Below are positions 9,590-17,835 of a DNA stretch of 64,000 bases, one piece after another. The position numbers and the translations under genes are program-made. The notes below the pieces were generated by a model. That model had not been told where the DNA came from. It was given only the letters and a program-made list of their open reading frames with translations, and did not search any database. The stretch is taken from contig JBKDXM010000033.1 in the NCBI GenBank assembly GCA_046306335.1, forward strand, positions 1 through 64,000, written 5' to 3'. The first letter of the stretch is position 1. Each line of letters opens with the position of its first letter. The DNA comes from UBA2386 sp046306335. Lineage in GTDB: Bacteria > Planctomycetota > UBA1135 > UBA2386.

Positions 9590-10783
9590 TCAGCGGGCGG
9601 TGCCGTCGGCAGCGGGCCGATCCGCCGCGCCCGCCTTGCCGGCGGCCTTCTTGCCCTGGTCGACGAACCGCTGCAGGTACGCGCCGTGCACGGTGATGGT
9701 GCGGCGCGATCGGCTCCACGCCGCCCCGCCCGCGCCGCCGACGAAGTCGACGGTGACCTGCGAATGCCAGTCGAAGCGCTCGATCGCCGACCGGATCGTC
9801 TGCGCGAGGCTCGGGTCGCCGGCGTCGACGAACGCGCGCGTGGCCTCGTCGGCGCGCAAGCGCGCTTCTTGCGATGCCTTGCCGGCGGGCATCCACAGCG
9901 GCGCCAGCGTCCGGCGCCACGCCCGGTGGATCTCCGCGCCGTAGTCGCAGGCGCGGTCGACGTCGCGCGGCGACATGCCGGCGATCGCCGCGACCTCGGC
10001 GAACTTGGCGCGGTCGGCCGCGACCGCCAGCGCGGCGATCTGCCAGGCCCGACGGGCGTCGTTGTCGTGCTCGCCGTGCACCGGCCACTGCGCCCGCGGC
10101 ACCTCGTCCGCCTCCAACTGCAGCGAGCGCACGCGCGCCGCGAGCGCGCGGACCGCGCGGTCGGGGAAGTGCTCGGTCAGCAGGTGCGTGGCGAACGCGT
10201 CGGCCATCGTCTCCTCGTTGCCGAGGACCGGCAGGTCGAACTCGCGGATCACGGCGTGGCCGAGTTCGTGCAGCACGACGTGCAGCGCGACGTCGCGGGC
10301 GAAGGCCGAGACCGGTACCTCGGCAGCAGCCGTTGCGGCGGCGCCAGCGCCCCGTCCGTCCGGCGAAACAGCGTCGCCGGCGTCCGCTGCGCGCAGCGCG
10401 TCGGGCACGGCGTGGCCGGGGATCGCCGCGTGTGCGCAGTTGACGTGTCGCCAGTGTTCGACCAGCGCGCCGAGTTGCTTGCGATCGATCCGGAAGCGCT
10501 CGGCGGCGGCCTGCAGCAGGCCGTCCCCCGTGGCGTGGGCAGCGACTGCCTGCGCCAGGAACGGCGCGACGTCCGCCTCGTCCATGCCGCCGCCGCGGAC
10601 CAGGGCGTTCGACAGGATGTCCTTCATCACGCCGGGGCGGCCGAGGTCGACGCGGCAGACCGGCGGCGGCGGAACCGGCCGCGCGGCGGCCGCCGTGGGG
10701 TCTGCGGGTTGCTGTTGCTGCTGCGCTGGCGCGGCGGCGGCCGCTGCCAGCAGGAACATCGAACAAGTCAGGATCGTGCGCAT
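9590..10783 (-). CDS. DUF4344-type putative metallopeptidase
   Basis: The 397-residue product has a signal peptide (MRTILTCSMFLLAAAAAAPAQ) followed by a short Gln/Pro stretch. The key motif is LHVVLHELGHAVIREFDLP, a HExxH zinc site, followed by GNEETMADAFATHLL. The second acidic cluster about 20 residues after HExxH is the layout of the DUF4344 'putative metallopeptidase' family. N- and C-terminal parts are predicted helical with no further motif. ATG 10783 is chosen because it starts the signal peptide; a longer reading frame exists but lacks support. An AAGG about 10 nt upstream may be the ribosome site. It is co-oriented with and close to the downstream TPR gene. Zn-peptidase activity is inferred from the motif only. 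Confidence 0.8.
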   Translation of the reverse strand: MRTILTCSMFLLAAAAAAPAQQQQQPADPTAAAARPVPPPPVCRVDLGRPGVMKDILSNALVRGGGMDEADVAPFLAQAVAAHATGDGLLQAAAERFRIDRKQLGALVEHWRHVNCAHAAIPGHAVPDALRAADAGDAVSPDGRGAGAAATAAAEVPVSAFARDVALHVVLHELGHAVIREFDLPVLGNEETMADAFATHLLTEHFPDRAVRALAARVRSLQLEADEVPRAQWPVHGEHDNDARRAWQIAALAVAADRAKFAEVAAIAGMSPRDVDRACDYGAEIHRAWRRTLAPLWMPAGKASQEARLRADEATRAFVDAGDPSLAQTIRSAIERFDWHSQVTVDFVGGAGGAAWSRSRRTITVHGAYLQRFVDQGKKAAGKAGAADRPAADGTAR

Positions 10784-10884
10784 GCTTCGTTGCCTTTGGT
10801 TTCGGTGTGCGCAGCCTCGCACGCGCCCCGGATCGAATTGCTCGGACGGCGCCAGAATGGTGTTTGCGAACCGTGAGGAACGCT

Positions 10885-11577
10885 TCATGGCTCGAAGCGG
10901 TAGCCGACGCGGTGGACGGTGACGAGGTGGCGCGTCGCCTCGGGATCGGGTTCGACCTTCTTGCGCAGCGCCAGCACGTGGTAGTCGATGGTGCGCGTCG
11001 TCGGGAAGCGGTCGTAGCCCCAGACGCGGTCGAGCAGTTCGTTGCGCGTCACGGTCTGGCCCGGACGCTGCAGCAGGTACAGCAGCAGTTCGAACTCCTT
11101 GCGCGCCAGCTCGACGACAGCTCGGCCCTTGCGCAGCTGGCGCGCGCCGACGTCGAGCTCGCAGTCGCCGAAGGCGATGCGGGCGACCTTGACCGGCGCG
11201 GCCGCCGACGCCGCGCGCTGCAGCAGGCCGCGCATGCGGGCCAGCAGCTCGCGCAGGTGGAACGGCTTCACGACGTAGTCGTCGGCGCCGTCTTCGAGGC
11301 CGGTGACGCGGTCGTCGGCCTCGCCGCGCGCCGACAGCACCAGGACCGGCGTGTGGTCACCGCGCATGCGCAGGTGACGCAGCACGTCGAGGCCATCGCC
11401 GTCGGGCAGGCGGCGGTCGAGGACGACGAGGTCGAATGGCCGCTGCAGCGCCTGCAAGGCGCCCTGCACGTCGCTGGCGACCTCGACGCGGTAACCCTCG
11501 CGGCCGAACTGGTCCTGCAGTCCCGACCGGATGGCGGGCTCGTCCTCGACCAACAGCACGTGGGCTGCGCGCGTCAT
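10885..11577 (-). CDS. OmpR/PhoB-family response regulator
   Basis: The 230-residue product has a receiver domain (1-115) with acidic residues in VEDEP, phospho-acceptor D54 in VVLDRRLPDGDG and the conserved lysine K104 in DDYVVKPF. A winged-helix DNA-binding domain follows (about 130-230), with the typical end TRTIDYHVLALRKKVEPDP and VHRVGYRFEP. Its ATG overlaps the stop of the upstream kinase gene (ATGA, 11574-11577), so the two are translated together and should form a cognate pair. Target genes cannot be deduced. Confidence 0.95.
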   Translation of the reverse strand: MTRAAHVLLVEDEPAIRSGLQDQFGREGYRVEVASDVQGALQALQRPFDLVVLDRRLPDGDGLDVLRHLRMRGDHTPVLVLSARGEADDRVTGLEDGADDYVVKPFHLRELLARMRGLLQRAASAAAPVKVARIAFGDCELDVGARQLRKGRAVVELARKEFELLLYLLQRPGQTVTRNELLDRVWGYDRFPTTRTIDYHVLALRKKVEPDPEATRHLVTVHRVGYRFEP

Positions 11578-13382
11578 GGCGTCACCTCGTCGGCCGGCGG
11601 CAGCGCCGGCGCCGCCGGCAAGCTTAGTTCGAAGCGCGTCTCGTCGCCGGTGTCGCGGTGCTGCAGCGCGCCGCCGCAGGCTTCGGCGAGTTCGCGGCTG
11701 AGGGCGAGGCCGAGGCCGACGCCCTGGCTGCCGTCCTGCTTGACGAAGCGCTCGAACAACCCGTCGCGCGGCAGCCCGCGGACGCCCGGGCCGTTGTCGG
11801 CGACGACCAGCAGCGGACCGGGACCGACGCGAACGGCGATGCGGCTCTGGCCGCCGGCGCGGGGCGGCCGGCCGTGGCGGAAGGCGTTCTGCAGCAGGTT
11901 GGTCAGGATCCGGGCCAGCGCCGTCGGATCGACCAGCGCCGCAGCCTCGCCAAGGGCCTCGCAGCCGAGCTGCACGCCGTCCTGTTCGGCGCGCGTCTGC
12001 CAGCCGCCCACCAGCGCCGCCGCCGCGGCGGCGAGGTCGACCGGCTCGGGTTCGAGCCGGCGGCGGCCCTGTTCGAGCGCGGCGAAGTCGAGCAGGTCCT
12101 CGACCAACGCCGACAGCCGCGCACCCTCGCCGTCGGCGACCTCGCCGTAGCGGCGGCGCGCGGCGGCGTCTACGTCGTCGCGCGCCAGCAACTCGGCGGG
12201 CAGACGCAGACCGGTGAGCGGCGTCCGCAGATCGTGCGAGACGGTGGCGATCAACTGCAGCCGCAGCTGCCGCAACCGGCGTTCGCGCAGCAGCGTCGCG
12301 CGCAGCAGCAGCGTGCCGGTCGCCATCACCAACAGCAGCAGCGCGACGCCGACGCCGGTCAGCCAGCGCTGCCGTCGGGCCTCGGCCTGGATGCGCGGCA
12401 GGCCTTCGTGCACGACGGCGATGGCCAGCGGGCCCAGCGCGCTGGCGATGGCGCCGCTCGCCGCGCCGTCGCCGTCGCCGTCGAAACGTAGCGCCGACGG
12501 CGCGCTTGCCGGCGCGAGCGCGATGGCGCAGTCGCCGCGGCGCGCCGGCGCCAGCGCGGCGAGTTCGTGCGCGACGTCGCGCAGCCGCACCAGTTCGACG
12601 CCCGGTGCCACCTCGGCGCGCAGGCTCGCGCCATCCCCTTCGCGCTCGCCGGCGGCACGTCGCCGCTGCGCCGCGAGGCGCTCGCCGTCGACGCCAGCGG
12701 CCTCGTACCCCGCCAACCGCGCCGCGGCGGTGGCGGGCACGGCGTCGAGCCAACCGGCCGCGACGCCGTCGCGCAGGCGCGCGCGCCCGGCTGCCGAGGC
12801 CGCCAGTGCCTCGACCGGCAACGGCCCCGCCACCGCCAACGTGTCGCCATCGAACGGCTGCAGCGCCGCCGCCACCGCATCCGGATCCCGCGGCCGGCGC
12901 AGCGCCACGGCCAACGCCTGCAGCGCCGGCGCGGCGAACGCCGGCGCAGCGGCGTCGGCGCCGCGATCGCAGGCGGCGCGGAAGGCGGCGAAGGCGGGCC
13001 ACTCCGGCAGGTGGTCGAGCGCGAGCGCCTGCGGACCGCGCGGCACCAACGCCACGCCGTCCCGGCCGCGCACCTCGAGCGCGCCGCCCACGGCCTGTTC
13101 GAGCCGCGCCAGCACCTGCCCCGGCGGCGCGAAGGGCAGTTCGCGCCGCGCGTCGGCGGCGGCCGCGCGCAGCCGGCGGACGAGGTCGTCGTCGCGGGCC
13201 TGCAGCCGCGCCGTCACGTCGGCCGCCGCCGCGTCGAAGGCCCGGACCACGTCGGCGCGCGCCGCCTTCGTCAGCTCCTCGACCAGCGGCGCCATGCCGC
13301 GCCAGCCGAGGAACGCCAGGATGGCGGCCGGCAGCAGGGTCAGCAGCAGGAACAGCGCGGTGGGTGCACGCAACCCGGACAC
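11574..13382 (-). CDS. Membrane sensor histidine kinase paired with the OmpR regulator
   Basis: The 602-residue product has a first membrane helix (about 8-26), a large periplasmic sensor region (about 27-335, unrecognised, Ala/Arg-rich) and a second membrane helix (about 342-362). A HisKA domain follows with H383 in ATVSHDLRTPLTG, then a HATPase_c domain with an N-box (ILTNLLQNAFRHG), a G1 box (VVADNGPGVRG) and a G2 box (GVGLGLALSREL). All catalytic boxes look intact, unlike the hybrid kinase at 15.4 kb. The start is GTG at 13382, with a CAGACT hexamer seven bases upstream (13390-13395). It overlaps the downstream regulator by four bases. The signal sensed is unknown. Confidence 0.93.
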   Translation of the reverse strand: MSGLRAPTALFLLLTLLPAAILAFLGWRGMAPLVEELTKAARADVVRAFDAAAADVTARLQARDDDLVRRLRAAAADARRELPFAPPGQVLARLEQAVGGALEVRGRDGVALVPRGPQALALDHLPEWPAFAAFRAACDRGADAAAPAFAAPALQALAVALRRPRDPDAVAAALQPFDGDTLAVAGPLPVEALAASAAGRARLRDGVAAGWLDAVPATAAARLAGYEAAGVDGERLAAQRRRAAGEREGDGASLRAEVAPGVELVRLRDVAHELAALAPARRGDCAIALAPASAPSALRFDGDGDGAASGAIASALGPLAIAVVHEGLPRIQAEARRQRWLTGVGVALLLLVMATGTLLLRATLLRERRLRQLRLQLIATVSHDLRTPLTGLRLPAELLARDDVDAAARRRYGEVADGEGARLSALVEDLLDFAALEQGRRRLEPEPVDLAAAAAALVGGWQTRAEQDGVQLGCEALGEAAALVDPTALARILTNLLQNAFRHGRPPRAGGQSRIAVRVGPGPLLVVADNGPGVRGLPRDGLFERFVKQDGSQGVGLGLALSRELAEACGGALQHRDTGDETRFELSLPAAPALPPADEVTP

Positions 13383-13389
13383 GCCGGCA

Positions 13390-13395
13390 AGTCTG
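13390..13395 (-). promoter_or_regulatory. Candidate -10 hexamer (CAGACT) of the kinase-regulator operon
   Basis: CAGACT on the minus strand lies 7 nt before the GTG at 13382, placing transcription start at or next to the start codon. Confidence 0.35.
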
Positions 13396-13490
13396 CCAGC
13401 TCCCGCCCGCGAGTTGTTGGAGAGACGTCAGTTCGCGCGGCGAACCGGCGTGGCCGCACGCCGCCGGGCCGCAATCCGCACCGCCCGCGC

Positions 13491-14465
13491 TCAGGGCTTG
13501 ACGTCGCGCGCGTCGAGCGCGCCCTGCGCGTGCAGTTCGCGGAAGCGCGCGATCGTCGTGCACACGCCGTCGCGCAGCGGCGTGTGCGGCAGCCGCGGAT
13601 AGTGCGCACGGATGGCGCCGTCGTCGAGGTGCGACGGGATCGGGATGCGCGGGCCGGCGATCGACAGCGTGCCGCGCGCCGCCGGGCACTCCTCCTCGAT
13701 CGCCAGCACGACGTCGGCGACGTCGACGGTGTCGCCGTGCAGGTTGAACACGTGCGCGCCGGCCGGGCCGCCGTCGGCGCACTGCAGGAACGCCGCCGCG
13801 GTGTCGCCGACGTGCACGAAGTCGGTCGGGCCGGAGAACGCGATCTGGTACGGCCGGCCGAGCACTGCCGCCTTCATCGCCGTCGTCGGCCCGGCGGTCA
13901 TGCCCTGGTCGCGGCCGACGCCGTAGACCGTCAGCGGCCGCAGGCCGACGCTGCTGAGCTGCTTCTCCAGCCAGTAGATGCGCGCGGTGCCCTCGTTGGC
14001 CTGCTTGTAGACGCCGTAGTGCGTGACCGGCGCGGTCGCGGTGTGCTCGGTGACGGCGACGCCGTCGTCCTCGCTCGGGCCGAACACCGCCGCCGAACTG
14101 GCGTACGCGATGCGGCCGACGCCGGCGGCGAGTGCGGCCTCGAACACGTGGATCGTGCCGAGCACGTTGACGCGCGCGCCGAGTGCCGGGTCCTGGCGGC
14201 AGAACGGCACCTGCAGGCCGGCGAGGTGCACGATCGCGCGCGGCTTGCAGGCGGCGACGGCGCGCTTGGTGGCGTCGAGGTCGGTGATGTCGCCGGCGAC
14301 GAACTGCACCTTGGCGAGGCCTTGCTCGCCGAGCACGTCGCGGATGCGGCGCGGGTCGCCGCCGACGTCGAAGACGACCGGGCGGTCGCCGCGCTCGACG
14401 AGTTGCTTGACGACCCAGGCGCCGATGCAGCCGAGCGCGCCGGTGACGAAGTACGTGTCGTTCAT
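13491..14465 (-). CDS. NAD-dependent epimerase/dehydratase (extended SDR)
   Basis: The 324-residue product has an N-terminal dinucleotide site FVTGALGCIGAWVV (GxxGxxG), the VHLAG strand, the catalytic SSAAVFG segment and the YxxxK pair in HYGVYKQANEG. These identify an extended short-chain dehydrogenase of the sugar epimerase/dehydratase type. Its ATG overlaps the stop of the amidohydrolase gene upstream (ATGA, 14462-14465), implying translational coupling. With the lactonase-like partner, a role in oxidising or epimerising a sugar or sugar acid is a reasonable inference. The exact substrate is not readable from the sequence. Confidence 0.9.
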   Translation of the reverse strand: MNDTYFVTGALGCIGAWVVKQLVERGDRPVVFDVGGDPRRIRDVLGEQGLAKVQFVAGDITDLDATKRAVAACKPRAIVHLAGLQVPFCRQDPALGARVNVLGTIHVFEAALAAGVGRIAYASSAAVFGPSEDDGVAVTEHTATAPVTHYGVYKQANEGTARIYWLEKQLSSVGLRPLTVYGVGRDQGMTAGPTTAMKAAVLGRPYQIAFSGPTDFVHVGDTAAAFLQCADGGPAGAHVFNLHGDTVDVADVVLAIEEECPAARGTLSIAGPRIPIPSHLDDGAIRAHYPRLPHTPLRDGVCTTIARFRELHAQGALDARDVKP

Positions 14466-15292
14466 GCGATGCCGTAGATGCGGGCGGCGTTGCCGCCGAA
14501 GAGCTTGCCGCGCGCCGTCGGCGACAGCCGCTGCGCCCAGTCGGCGGCGAGTCCGTGGACCGCCGCGTAGTCGTCGGCGGCGACGAGGCACACCGGCCAG
14601 TCGGAGCCGTACAGCAGCCGGTCCTCGCCGAACGCGTCGAGCGCGGCGTCGAGGTAGTGGCGGAAGTCCGCGGGCCGCCACGTCCCCCACTTCGCCTCGG
14701 TGACGAGGCCGCTGACCTTGCAGCTGACGTTGGGGCAGCGCGCCAGTTCGCGGAACGGCGCGTCCCAGCCGTCGCGCTGGCCGCGCGCGATGTCGGGCTT
14801 GGCGAGGTGGTCGAGCACGAACGGCTGGTCGGGCAGCGCGCGCACGAAGTCGAGCGCCGCCGGCAGCTGCCGCGGGTAGATCAGCACGTCGTAGACGAGC
14901 CCCGCCCGGCCGACGGCGGCGACGCCGCGCTGGAAGTCGGCCCGCCACAGGAAGTCGTCGGGCTCGGCCTGGACGATGTGGCGCAGGCCGCGCAGTTTGG
15001 GCTGCTGCGCGAGGCGCGCGACCACGTCGGCGGCGTCGGCGGCGCACAGGTCGGCCCAGCCGACCACCGCCTTGACCATCGGATCGCCGCTCGCGAGGTC
15101 GAGCAGGAAGTCCGTCTCGGCGAGCGAACAGCGCGCCTGCACCGCGATGCAGCCGTCGACGCCGGCCGCCGCCAGCGCGGGCCGCAGGTCGTCGGGCAGG
15201 AAGTCGCGCGCGATGCTCGCCATGCGCGCGTCGATCCAGGCGTACTCCGCGGGCGCGTAGCGCCAGAAGTGCTGGTGGCTGTCGAGGCGCAT
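14462..15292 (-). CDS. Amidohydrolase_2 family protein, L-fuconolactonase-like
   Basis: The 276-residue product opens with the metal-site motif LDSHQHFWRY (HxH) and contains the later family landmarks GLRHIVQ, FVLDHLAKPDI, SCKVSGLVTEA and LLYGSDWPV. This pattern belongs to the TIM-barrel amidohydrolase_2 group that includes L-fuconolactonase and L-rhamnonolactonase and usually hydrolyses sugar lactones. Full length for the family. It is the first gene of a two-gene unit with the SDR, overlapping by four bases. Lactone hydrolysis in a deoxy-sugar catabolic route is the best guess, but other lactone or amide substrates are possible. Confidence 0.87.
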   Translation of the reverse strand: MRLDSHQHFWRYAPAEYAWIDARMASIARDFLPDDLRPALAAAGVDGCIAVQARCSLAETDFLLDLASGDPMVKAVVGWADLCAADAADVVARLAQQPKLRGLRHIVQAEPDDFLWRADFQRGVAAVGRAGLVYDVLIYPRQLPAALDFVRALPDQPFVLDHLAKPDIARGQRDGWDAPFRELARCPNVSCKVSGLVTEAKWGTWRPADFRHYLDAALDAFGEDRLLYGSDWPVCLVAADDYAAVHGLAADWAQRLSPTARGKLFGGNAARIYGIA

Positions 15293-15396
15293 CGCGGGTC
15301 GGGATCGTTGCCGTGCGCGTCGGCGACCGCAAGTTCGGCGACGACGCTGCCGGTGAACCGATCGACGGGCGCGCGGCGCGGTGGCGCGCCCGGCGG

Positions 15397-16578
15397 CTAC
15401 CGTTCGGCGGCGGCGTCGATCACGGCGCGCACGGCCAGCGCCAACTCGTCGGGCGAGAACGGCTTCTCCAGCAACGGGATGTCACCTTCCAGCACGCCGT
15501 CGCGCATCACCACGTCCTCGCTGTAGCCCGAGATGTACAGCACGGGCAGCGCCGGCCGGCGCTGCCGCGCGAGCGTGGCCAGCGACTTGCCGTCGAGCCC
15601 CGGCATGACCACGTCGGTGAGCAGGATCGCCGGCGTCCTGCCACCGGCGACGAGTTCGTGCAGCGCGGCGCTGGCGTCCTTGAACTCGACGACGTCGTAA
15701 CCGCGCTCCCGCAGGGCGGCGGCCGCGAATTGGCGCACCGCGCCATCGTCGTCGACGAGCATCACCAATTCGCCCCGGCCGGCCGATGGCGAGCGCGGCA
15801 CGATCACCGACGCCGCGCTGCGCAGCGGCAGCAGCACCGTGAAGGTAGCGCCAGCCTCCGGCGCGCTCGCGCAGGCGACGGCGCCGTGATTCTGGCGCAG
15901 GATGCCGACGATCGTCGCCAAGCCGAAGTCGGTGCCATCGCCGAGATCGTCGCTCGAGCCGTACGGCTCGAAGATGCCCGCCAGCGCGGTCTCGTCCATG
16001 CCGCGGCCATCGTGGGCGACGGCGAGACGGACGTACTCCCCCGACGGCAGCCCGACGGGGTTGTGCACGCAGTCGGTGCGCAAGTCGATGCGGCCGCCGC
16101 CGTCCGGCTTGGCGAGGATCGCGTCGCAGGCGAAGACGATCAACCGCGACACGACTTCGGCCAACTGCGCGGGATCGATGTGCACCGAGGTCGACAGCGA
16201 GCACGGCACGAACCGCGCCTCGACGTCGCCCGGCAACTGCACGCGGTGGCGCTCCAGCCATTCGGCGAGCCACGTGTTGATCTCGAGCCACTGCGGCCGG
16301 ATCACCTGCTGCCCGCTGTAGGTCAGCAGTTGCTGCGTCAGCGCGTGCGCCCGACCACAGGCGACGAGCATGGCGTCGAGCAGGGCCTTCTGCCGCGAAT
16401 CGACGAGGCTGCCGCGCAGCAACTCGGCGTTGCCGCGCAGGACGGTGAGCAGGTTGTTGAAGCCGTGCGCAAGGCCGCCAGCGAGGCGCGCGACCGGGCC
16501 GGAGCGGTCGTTCCCCCGGGGCGCACTCGGCGTCGGCGAAGGCACGTGCAGGAAGGCGCGCGGATCGGTGGTCGGCAT
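15397..16578 (-). CDS. Hybrid sensor kinase with C-terminal receiver; ATP site degenerate
   Basis: From ATG 16578 the product is 393 residues with no membrane segment. The N-terminal part has the H-box GGLAHGFNNLLTV, where the family normally reads AHDFNNLLT; the His is kept. The ATPase part is recognisable by order but key residues are lost. The N-box NLVVNARDAM is replaced by RLIVFACDAI (both Asn missing), EPFFTTK is EPYGSSD, and GTGLGL is GTDFGL. The C-terminal receiver (about 275-390) looks functional: VDDDGAV, LLTDVVMPGLDG and LEKPFSPDE. This suggests a pseudokinase that signals through binding or accepts phosphate from another kinase. A longer in-frame start upstream is possible but unsupported. 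It is divergent from the sugar transporter genes. Confidence 0.85.
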   Translation of the reverse strand: MPTTDPRAFLHVPSPTPSAPRGNDRSGPVARLAGGLAHGFNNLLTVLRGNAELLRGSLVDSRQKALLDAMLVACGRAHALTQQLLTYSGQQVIRPQWLEINTWLAEWLERHRVQLPGDVEARFVPCSLSTSVHIDPAQLAEVVSRLIVFACDAILAKPDGGGRIDLRTDCVHNPVGLPSGEYVRLAVAHDGRGMDETALAGIFEPYGSSDDLGDGTDFGLATIVGILRQNHGAVACASAPEAGATFTVLLPLRSAASVIVPRSPSAGRGELVMLVDDDGAVRQFAAAALRERGYDVVEFKDASAALHELVAGGRTPAILLTDVVMPGLDGKSLATLARQRRPALPVLYISGYSEDVVMRDGVLEGDIPLLEKPFSPDELALAVRAVIDAAAER

Positions 16579-16666
16579 GATGCTGGGCAGCAGCAGCCCG
16601 CGGCCGGCGGACGCGCCGTCCGCCGACGGTTCTCGTATGGCGGACTGATACGTCGCGACGAAAGAG

Positions 16667-16715
16667 CGCCACGCGTGACGCCCCCCGGTTTGGCCGGCGG
16701 ACGCCACGCGTGGCG
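16667..16715. promoter_or_regulatory. Paired palindromic operator-like sites in a divergent promoter region
   Basis: CGCCACGCGTGGCG (16702-16715) is a perfect 14-bp palindrome. A near copy, CGCCACGCGTGACG, lies at 16667-16680, exactly 35 bp away. They sit between the divergent hybrid kinase and sugar-binding protein genes, as expected for a dimeric repressor or activator with two sites. The binding protein is unknown. Confidence 0.5.
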
Positions 16716-16772
16716 CAGCTACCACGTTCTCACTGCACCGGACAAAGCACGGAAACCGGCTACCGACCGCAA

Positions 16773-16791
16773 AAAATCATCCAAAGATTTT
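16773..16791. promoter_or_regulatory. AT-rich inverted repeat upstream of the sugar ABC genes
   Basis: AAAATC (16773-16778) and GATTTT (16786-16791) form an inverted repeat with a 7-bp spacer. They lie in a short AT-rich patch that stands out in this GC-rich DNA, about 50 bp upstream of the putative -10 at 16840. It may be an upstream element or a factor site. Confidence 0.35.
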
Positions 16792-16839
16792 CTTAGCGGC
16801 ACTCCGGAGGCCCCCCCGTGCAGTTCGCTCGATTGTCGC

Positions 16840-16845
16840 TACCAT
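16840..16845 (+). promoter_or_regulatory. Candidate -10 hexamer (TACCAT) of the sugar ABC operon
   Basis: TACCAT ends 6 nt before the GTG at 16852, predicting a leaderless or nearly leaderless message. The same hexamer and spacing occur before the NuoF-like gene. This supports GTG 16852 over ATG 16867 as the start. Confidence 0.4.
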
Positions 16846-16851
16846 CCGTCT

Positions 16852-17835
16852 GTGAACGACTTCCGAATGCCACGCGCAATCGCCATCGGCGTCTTCGCCC
16901 TTCTCGCCGCGACTTGCCGAAATGGCAATATTAAAGACGATAAGGCTACCTCGGCTGGCCGCGCCGCGCGCGTTGCGGTGATCCCGAAGGGCACGACGCA
17001 CGTGTTCTGGCAGGCGGTCGCCGCCGGCGCGCGCGCCGCGGGCGAAACGACCGGGCTCGACGTCGCGTGGAAGGGTCCGCTGCAGGAGAACGACCGTGCC
17101 CAGCAGATCCAGCTGGTGCAGCAGTTCGTCGGCGACGGCGTCGCGGGCATCGCGCTGGCCCCGCTCGACCACCAGGCGCTGGCGCCGGCGGTAGCGGCGG
17201 CGAAGGCGCGCAAGATCCCGGTCGTGATCTTCGACAGCGACCTCGACGGCACGCCCGGCGTCGACTTCGCCAGCTTCATCGCCACCGACAACAAGAAGGG
17301 CGGCGAGGACGCCGGCAAACGCCTCGCCGAGCTGCTCGGCGGCAAGGGCAAGGTGGTGATGCTGCGCTACCAGGTCGGCTCGGCCTCCACCGAGGCGCGC
17401 GACGCGGGCTTCCTCGCGGCGGCGCGCGCCGCCGGACTCGAGGTGCTCGTCGACAACCGCTACGCCGGCGCCACCGTCGGCGACGCCAAGAACGCGGCGC
17501 TGAACCTCGCCGACCCGCTGGGGCAAGCACAAGGCGTGTTCTGCAGCAACGAGTCGGCGACCGCCGGCATGCTGCAGGCGCTCGAGCAACTCGGCCTGCT
17601 CGGCAAGGTGCGCTTCGTCGGCTTCGACAGCTCTCCGCCGCTCGTCGCCGCGCTGCGCCGCGGTGGCATCGACGCGCTGGTGGTGCAGGACCCGCGCACG
17701 ATGGGCGAACTGTCGGTGCGCGCGCTCGCCGACCTGATCGCCGGCAAGCCGGTCGCCGCCGTCATCGACACCGGCGCCGTGCTGGCGACCAAGGCGAACA
17801 TGGACGAGCCGGCGGTGGCGAGGCTGCTGCAATGA
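16852..17835 (+). CDS. Ribose-type ABC transporter substrate-binding protein (Peripla_BP_4)
   Basis: About 327 residues from GTG 16852 (ATG 16867 is the in-frame alternative). The N-terminus is an export signal ending in LLAATC, an imperfect lipobox, so it may be a lipoprotein. The mature part shows the RbsB-like pattern: VAVIPKGTTHVFWQAVAAGA, LAPLDHQALAPAV, PVVIFDSDL, a FIATDNKKGGEDAGKRLAE strand-helix and GFDSSPPLVAALRRGGIDAL. This family binds ribose, other pentoses, inositol or autoinducer-type sugars. Its stop overlaps the permease start (ATGA, 17832-17835). No ABC ATPase gene accompanies it. Confidence 0.9.
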   Translation: MNDFRMPRAIAIGVFALLAATCRNGNIKDDKATSAGRAARVAVIPKGTTHVFWQAVAAGARAAGETTGLDVAWKGPLQENDRAQQIQLVQQFVGDGVAGIALAPLDHQALAPAVAAAKARKIPVVIFDSDLDGTPGVDFASFIATDNKKGGEDAGKRLAELLGGKGKVVMLRYQVGSASTEARDAGFLAAARAAGLEVLVDNRYAGATVGDAKNAALNLADPLGQAQGVFCSNESATAGMLQALEQLGLLGKVRFVGFDSSPPLVAALRRGGIDALVVQDPRTMGELSVRALADLIAGKPVAAVIDTGAVLATKANMDEPAVARLLQ

